Of a DNA stretch of 64,000 bases, positions 59,091 through 64,000 are shown piece by piece. The notes below the pieces were generated by a model. That model saw nothing but the letters and a program-made list of their open reading frames with translations, did no database searches and was not told the DNA's origin. Origin of the DNA: an uncultured Christensenella sp. (GTDB lineage: Bacteria > Bacillota > Clostridia > Christensenellales > Borkfalkiaceae); contig CAJUET010000004.1 of the NCBI GenBank assembly GCA_910585595.1, forward strand, positions 1 through 64,000. The letters run 5' to 3'. Both the position numbers and the translations under genes were made by a program. Every line of letters starts with the position of its first letter. Position 1 is the stretch's first letter.

Positions 59091-60425
59091 TTAGAAATCA
59101 CAAATATCATTGTAAAACAATCTTGAACTTATGTCGTATTCTGCTCCGAAACCTTTGAGATCCTCGGATAATTTGTACTGCATGGCTACTTTTTTGCCAT
59201 TCTTTTCGCGGTATAAATACACGCAGTTTTCGCCGAAAATAAAATTGCGATAGTGTCGCTCGTTTTGGTAGAAGGTGTATTCTCCGACCGTGATTTCAAA
59301 ATAACGTCTTTTCGTTTCTTTGAGTTGCTTCGATTTTTTGATTTCGTTCGTGCGCCTGTCCATTTTGTAATAGGTTGATTCGTTGTTTCTATAATCTTTT
59401 GCTTCTAAATAATAGTAATCGGCATCACGGCAATATTCGCCAATATACAAACTCAAATCTGCTTTAAAGGTATAAACGGGTGTAAATTTCATCCCTTCGA
59501 CGCGATATAAAGTGTACAGGTTCGGATTCGAGGTGCCGGTATTGTAAGCGCAGATAAAAAATTCGTTATTGAGAACAAATGCTTGATTTACCCATTCACT
59601 GCATTCTGCTTGCTCGCTTGTTTTTAGATTGATATATTGCTTATAGTAGGAGCTGTCGTATAAACTATTATTGTAGTTAAAAACGTACAAATAATCGCCT
59701 GCGTAGTAAAATTTATAGCTTTCGTCATTTCGCACATGATTGAGCCAAACCGAGTTCCAAACTTCGTCTTGGTACCATTCAAGCTTCCAAGCTTCCGTAG
59801 ACCTGTTTTCGTCTTTGATTGTTTTCGTGCAACGGTACAGTATATCGTTGCTGAGCGTATAGTTGGCGAAATCGTCGCCGATTAATTCGAGAGAAGTGTT
59901 GAATAGGATTCCAAAGTTGTACGCCTTTACGAATAAGTAGCTGTCCGACAAATACATATCAATGTCTGACGTGGCGGGGAGGGTATATAATACCTCTCCT
60001 GTTTTCTCCTTATAGCTGTAACGGTACAGGATTTGCGTTTCAGTTTTTTCTTTATTCGCTTCTTCTTCGCCCTCGCCTTCGCTTTCTTCAATCTCTCCGT
60101 CGCCTTCATTTTCGATTTCCTTTGCTTCGTCATAAACGGAAAGCCAAAACACGATCGTCTTTATGTTTGTTAGGTAAACTTGGCTTTTTACCTTGAAAGA
60201 ATCTTTGTCGTAGCTTTTTTCTGCAAATTCCACCGTTTGAAGGATATTTTGTTTTTGCGTTCCGTCTGTCCGCGAACGTTTATCTTTATAATACAGCCAT
60301 AATCCTTCTTGTGTTCCTAGTTTTTTGGGAATAACGTTCTTGCGCGTAGTGCAACCCGTAAGTAAGCCCGTTAAAAGACATATGGCAGTGAATAAAATAA
60401 AAATTTTATTTATATAACGTTTCAT
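59091..60425 (-). CDS. Lipoprotein of unknown function
   Basis: A 444-residue protein. The signal peptide ends in lipobox LLTGC (Cys25). An acidic low-complexity stretch (about 100-125, Glu/Gly/Asp) interrupts the body. The rest is Tyr-rich and probably a beta-propeller made of repeated lines like LYRYSYKEKTGEVLY, LYVFNYNNSLYDSSYY and TLYRVEGMKFTPVY. No catalytic signature is recognised. It is more AT-rich than its neighbours and stands alone. Confidence 0.6.
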   Translation of the reverse strand: MKRYINKIFILFTAICLLTGLLTGCTTRKNVIPKKLGTQEGLWLYYKDKRSRTDGTQKQNILQTVEFAEKSYDKDSFKVKSQVYLTNIKTIVFWLSVYDEAKEIENEGDGEIEESEGEGEEEANKEKTETQILYRYSYKEKTGEVLYTLPATSDIDMYLSDSYLFVKAYNFGILFNTSLELIGDDFANYTLSNDILYRCTKTIKDENRSTEAWKLEWYQDEVWNSVWLNHVRNDESYKFYYAGDYLYVFNYNNSLYDSSYYKQYINLKTSEQAECSEWVNQAFVLNNEFFICAYNTGTSNPNLYTLYRVEGMKFTPVYTFKADLSLYIGEYCRDADYYYLEAKDYRNNESTYYKMDRRTNEIKKSKQLKETKRRYFEITVGEYTFYQNERHYRNFIFGENCVYLYREKNGKKVAMQYKLSEDLKGFGAEYDISSRLFYNDICDF

Positions 60426-60471
60426 AGAATCTCTCCGCTCAACAGAATAAGCAGTTTTGTGTTATTATATT

Positions 60472-61251
60472 ATGTCTGCAAATAAATGTCAAGCGGTATA
60501 CGGGAGAGACATATCGGGCAGTTGCCGTATACTAAGGAAAAAAGAAAAGAAGCAAGGTTTGTCCGTTTTTTGCATACAATACTGTGTGAAGCCTGTTTCG
60601 AGAAAACGAAAACTGAAACGGCGCATTATTTTAGCCGTCGTGGCGGCTATTCTGATCGCGCTCATAATCGTTATCCACAAAAATGTAACGAACGTCTTAA
60701 AGTCGATCGCAGAGGCGAGTATGCGCTCTATTACGACGGTCGCGGTAAACGACGCCGTTTATTACACGCTTTCCGATAAGATGCGTTACGAGGATTTGAT
60801 CAAGATCGAGCGTGGCGGGGACGGGGAGATACAGGCGATCTCTTCCAACTCGTTTCAGATCAACCGTATTGCCCGCGATACCGCCTATATGTCGCAGGAA
60901 AATCTGAACAGCATGAGTGAAAGCGGGGTCGAGGTGCCGCTCGGCGCGTTTACGGGGGTTTCCGCCTGGGCGGGATTCGGACCAAAACTCCACATTAAAA
61001 TCATTCCCATTGCCAATGTTTCCTGCCGCTTTGTTTCTGCGTTCGAGGAGGCGGGGATCAATCAGACGAAGCATTCGATTTATCTTGAAATCGTCGCCGA
61101 TATTTCAATTATCATGCCAAAGGGAACGAGTAATTTTGCCTCGCTTACAGAGGTGCTCGTTGCCGAAAGCGTGATTGTCGGAAAGGTTCCCGAAACCTTT
61201 TTAAATGCCGATTTATTCGGCGACGGCTTTACGCTTGCGCCGACGGAATAA
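60472..61251 (+). CDS. yunB: Sporulation protein YunB
   Basis: This gene encodes 259 residues with one membrane helix (ILAVVAAILIALIIVI, about 52-67). The ectodomain holds AEASMRSITTVAVNDAVYY, VEVPLGAFTG and PKLHIKIIPIANVSC, the conserved blocks of YunB, a sigma-E-dependent sporulation protein. The start is uncertain: ATG at 60472 gives the family length (about 254) but has no clear ribosome binding site; GTG at 60586 would leave 12 residues before the helix. It is tail to tail with murG with no gap. Confidence 0.82.
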   Translation: MSANKCQAVYGRDISGSCRILRKKEKKQGLSVFCIQYCVKPVSRKRKLKRRIILAVVAAILIALIIVIHKNVTNVLKSIAEASMRSITTVAVNDAVYYTLSDKMRYEDLIKIERGGDGEIQAISSNSFQINRIARDTAYMSQENLNSMSESGVEVPLGAFTGVSAWAGFGPKLHIKIIPIANVSCRFVSAFEEAGINQTKHSIYLEIVADISIIMPKGTSNFASLTEVLVAESVIVGKVPETFLNADLFGDGFTLAPTE

Positions 61252-62283
61252 CTATTTCGCGTACTTGTCGATAAGACTTAAAATATTCGGAAGTCCGTTT
61301 TCGATATGCGACTCTTCGAGTGCTTTTTTGACCGTTTCGTCACGGTAGGTCTTTATAAGCTCCTCAAAGAGAAGATCTATGTTGCTTTCGTCCAGTACGC
61401 GGCAAAGTCCCTTTTTTTCAAAGTAAAGGGCGTTTTCGATCTGATCGCCCCGCGAACCTTTTTTGAGGGGAACGAGCAGACAGGGCTTTTTGAGCGTTAA
61501 AAGCTCGAACAGAGTATTGCTTCCCGCGCGGCACAGAACAAGATCGGCGCTCGCGTAGCAGCTTCCCATATCCTGCTCGAATTCCCGTTGAACGTAGCCC
61601 GCGGGCGCGTCTTTCATAAGATTTCCCTTGCCCGTCAGATGAAGAATATCGAACACGGAAAGCAGTTTTTTTAGGTTTTTGCGTACCGCTTCGTTGATCG
61701 CTCTGCTTCCGCTGCCGCCGCCTAAGATAAGCAGGACGGGCTTTTCCTCGGAGAGGGAGAACTTCTTTTTTGCACGGGACTTTTCGCCCCGCAGAATTTC
61801 TTTACGGATGGGGGAACCGACGTACTCGCCGTTCCTGAAGAGATTTGCGGTTTCCTGAAAAGAGGTCAGGACCCGTTCGCACTTCTTGGCGATGAGTTTT
61901 GTGCACAGCCCCGCGCTCAGATCGCTTTCGTGCGTGAGGGCGGGAATTCCCGATTTGTGCGCCGCGGCAACAGCAGGATAGCTTACAAAGCCTCCCTTCG
62001 AAAAGACGAGGTCGGGTTTTTCTTTTTCCAAAATTTCCCGTGCGGCTTTGACCGCTTTTTTAAGGCGGAAGGGGATCGTGAGGTTTTTAAGGCTCAAAGA
62101 TCGGACGAGCTTTGGGCATTCGATTTGGAAAAAGGCATAGCCTGCCTTTTCCACGAGCCCGCGCTCGATTCCGTTCGTGCCCATGTAAATAACGCGGTGG
62201 GAATAGCGGAGTTCGTTCATGATCGCAAGATTGGGAACGACGTGCCCCGCGCTACCGCCGCCCGTAAAAAGAATGGTTTTCAT
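61252..62283 (-). CDS. murG: UDP-GlcNAc:lipid I GlcNAc transferase MurG
   Basis: A 343-residue GT28 enzyme that converts lipid I to lipid II at the inner face of the membrane. GGGSAGHVVPNLA (8-20) is the G-loop of the N-terminal domain. The C-terminal domain has LILGGGSGSRAINEAV, CRAGSNTLFELL (the MurG signature) and PLKKGSRGDQIENA. It lies outside a dcw cluster here. Confidence 0.95.
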   Translation of the reverse strand: MKTILFTGGGSAGHVVPNLAIMNELRYSHRVIYMGTNGIERGLVEKAGYAFFQIECPKLVRSLSLKNLTIPFRLKKAVKAAREILEKEKPDLVFSKGGFVSYPAVAAAHKSGIPALTHESDLSAGLCTKLIAKKCERVLTSFQETANLFRNGEYVGSPIRKEILRGEKSRAKKKFSLSEEKPVLLILGGGSGSRAINEAVRKNLKKLLSVFDILHLTGKGNLMKDAPAGYVQREFEQDMGSCYASADLVLCRAGSNTLFELLTLKKPCLLVPLKKGSRGDQIENALYFEKKGLCRVLDESNIDLLFEELIKTYRDETVKKALEESHIENGLPNILSLIDKYAK

Positions 62284-62383
62284 ATCTTTTTCAGTATATT
62301 CTTTTTCGGGGAATTTATTTCCGCGGGCAGCCTTAAAGCGATCATGACAACGATCGTAAACGCGATTTGTTTCGAATCATAAA

Positions 62384-62413
62384 ACAGCCCGCGCTCTTGC
62401 GCGGACTGTTTAA
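62384..62413 (-). terminator. Terminator of leuS
   Basis: On the minus strand ACAGTCCGCGC pairs with GCGCGGGCTGT (one G-T pair) and is followed by TTTTA, about 15 bases after the stop. Confidence 0.75.
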
Positions 62414-62425
62414 CGTTTCATTTAT

Positions 62426-64000
62426 TTAACCGACGATCAAATTGACGAGTCTTCCCTGCACGACAATGCATTTTTTGACTTGCTTATCGCCGACGCGCTC
62501 TTTTACTTCGTCGAGGGCAAGAACGCACTCTTTGATCTCTTCGTCGGAAAGACCGTTGCGGATCTTTGAGCGGAGAACGATTTTGCTGTTCACCTGTACG
62601 GCGTATTCCGTTTCGTCGAGTATGAGTTTTTCTTGATCCTCTACGGGATAGTTCTGATCGAATACGGATCCTTTTCCGCCGATTTTTTCAAAGATCTCTT
62701 CCGCAAAGTGGGGGGCGCAGGGCGCTAAAAGAAGCACCAGATCCTTTGCCGCCGCGCGGCAGAGCGCTACATTCTTCTTTTCAAGCGCAGAGTACTTCGT
62801 CAAAGCGTTCAAAAACTCCATCATACGGGCGATTGCGGTATTGAAGGAAAATGCCTCCATGTCCTTTCTTACGCGTGAAATCGCAAAGTTCCGCGCGTAG
62901 TCGAGCGCGCGCTCGTCGTCGCCGTAAAGCCCGTCGTTGCCGATTTTTCCTTCGTATGCGGAAAGTACCGTCTTTTCGATCCTGTCGAGGAATTTTGCGA
63001 TGGACTTGATCCCGTCGTCGTTCCACGGCCCGCCCTCGGTGTAGGAAAATCCGAACATCAGGTAAAGTCGGAACGCGTCCGATCCGTAGGTTTCCACATA
63101 GTCGTCGGGGGAAACCACGTTTCCGTGCGATTTGCTCATGCGGTTTCCGTCCGGTCCCAAAATAACGCCCTGATGAACGAGTCGCTTGAAGGGTTCGTCA
63201 AAGTGGAGATAACCCATATCCCGAAGCGCCTTCGTAAAGAAGCGCGCAAACAGAAGGTGCATACAGGCGTGTTCCGCGCCGCCCACATAAACGTCGACGG
63301 GCAGGAGCTTATCAACGGTCTCCGTATCGAAGGGCGCTTTTTCGTTGTGTGCGTCCGCGTATCTTAAATAGTACCAGCTCGAACACACGAAAGTATCGAG
63401 CGTATCGGGATCGCGCCGCGCTTCGCCGCCGCAAACGGGGCAGAGCGTATTCATGAACGTTTCGCATTTTTCGAGAGGGGATTTTCCGTCGGGACGGAAT
63501 TCCACATTTTCGGGAAGTCTGACGGGCAGTTCTTTGTCGGGTACGGGCACGATGCCGCAGTGAGGGCAGTGTATCATGGGAATGGGCGCTCCCCAGTAGC
63601 GCTGACGGGAAACGAGCCAGTCGCGCATACGGTAGCTGATTTTCTTGCCGCCCTTATTAAGTTTTGCAAGCTCGGTTGCGATCGCGCCCTTCGCTTCTTC
63701 GGAATCGAGCCCGTCGAACTCCATGGAGTTTACGAGGTGTCCCGTCTCCGTATAAGGTAACGGCGAATCGAGCCCCTGTCCCATGATCACCTGTTTCACG
63801 GGCAAGCCGTATTTTTCGGCAAAGGCGAAGTCCCGTTCGTCGTGCGCGGGGACAGCCATCACCGCGCCCGTGCCGTAGCTGGCGAGCACATAGTCCGCAA
63901 GGTAGACGGGAAGCTTTGCGCCCGTGATCGGGTGATAGCAGTAAGAGCCTGTGAATACGCCCGTCTTTTCACGCGCGGAAGAGAGGCGGTCGATTTCATT
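62426..64000 (-). CDS. leuS: Leucyl-tRNA synthetase, C-terminal part (cut by the window edge)
   Basis: This partial gene covers 524 residues in the window; the frame runs off the right edge with no start. The segment includes the end of the CP1 editing domain (TGSYCYHPITG, then GTGAVMAVPAHDERDFAF with the Thr/Asp editing site), the LeuS-specific domain with a zinc-ribbon pair (CPHCGIVP and CPVCGGEA), the signature GNRMSKSHGNVV (KMSKS type), and the anticodon-binding and C-terminal domains. It charges tRNA-Leu. Confidence 0.96.
   Translation of the reverse strand, partial: NEIDRLSSAREKTGVFTGSYCYHPITGAKLPVYLADYVLASYGTGAVMAVPAHDERDFAFAEKYGLPVKQVIMGQGLDSPLPYTETGHLVNSMEFDGLDSEEAKGAIATELAKLNKGGKKISYRMRDWLVSRQRYWGAPIPMIHCPHCGIVPVPDKELPVRLPENVEFRPDGKSPLEKCETFMNTLCPVCGGEARRDPDTLDTFVCSSWYYLRYADAHNEKAPFDTETVDKLLPVDVYVGGAEHACMHLLFARFFTKALRDMGYLHFDEPFKRLVHQGVILGPDGNRMSKSHGNVVSPDDYVETYGSDAFRLYLMFGFSYTEGGPWNDDGIKSIAKFLDRIEKTVLSAYEGKIGNDGLYGDDERALDYARNFAISRVRKDMEAFSFNTAIARMMEFLNALTKYSALEKKNVALCRAAAKDLVLLLAPCAPHFAEEIFEKIGGKGSVFDQNYPVEDQEKLILDETEYAVQVNSKIVLRSKIRNGLSDEEIKECVLALDEVKERVGDKQVKKCIVVQGRLVNLIVG

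Overview
The window comes from a spore-forming member of the Bacillota, most likely an uncultured gut-type Clostridia lineage. The evidence is a spoIIAA-spoIIAB-sigF operon, spoIIID, a YunB-like gene, a one-polypeptide pyruvate:ferredoxin oxidoreductase, ECF vitamin transport parts, two-subunit class I fumarase, and GGAGG-type ribosome binding sites with sigma-A promoters. The placement is inferred from gene content; no rRNA gene is present.

Mobile region (1-18537). Two elements lie head to tail at a tRNA-Tyr gene. The right one (about 3860-18513) is bounded by a 24-bp direct repeat of the tRNA-Tyr 3' end (3860-3883 and 18514-18537). It carries a tyrosine integrase and an XRE repressor with three operators. 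A long rightward operon follows: a DnaQ-like exonuclease, three large membrane-anchored or secreted proteins, a Zot-like ATPase, adenine and cytosine DNA methyltransferases with 9-G tracts, and a winged-helix replication-type protein. There is no lysis cassette, tail or terminase gene, so a filamentous (inovirus-like) or plasmid-like lifestyle is plausible but unproven. The left one (1-3859, truncated by the window edge) encodes another Zot-like ATPase and a replication protein with the HUH nuclease plus SF3 helicase architecture of eukaryotic CRESS-DNA viruses. Directly upstream of that rep gene is a stem-loop exposing TAGTATTAC, the circovirus/geminivirus-type origin nonamer, followed by two tandem 8-bp repeats. 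This is the most striking system in the window. An AT-rich gene with its own promoter sits between two near-identical terminators beside it.

Host chromosome (18515-64000). Five tRNA genes (Tyr, Thr, Phe, Asp, Met; all minus strand) are followed by the sigma-F operon. A sugar/nucleoside locus (22.0-35.6 kb) holds ribokinase, a LacI regulator, two LplB/YtcP-type permeases, a solute-binding lipoprotein, a nucleoside hydrolase, a secreted multi-domain beta-sandwich protein and three related beta-propeller-like lipoproteins. It looks like a complete uptake and degradation system for a ribose-containing or furanosidic substrate.

Then come an XRE membrane protein, PFOR, a small prophage-like remnant, the ECF energising module (EcfA1-EcfA2-EcfT) with truA, spoIIID, a flavin-type oxidoreductase, fumarase, a CPBP protease, rlmH, an M14 peptidase, tadA, an ABC-F protein, a radical SAM protein, metK-bioY, a probable pantothenate ECF S-component with type III pantothenate kinase, homoserine dehydrogenase, a lipoprotein, yunB, murG and the C-terminal part of leuS. 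The S-components (bioY and the one beside coaX) presumably dock on the EcfAAT module encoded 12-15 kb away.
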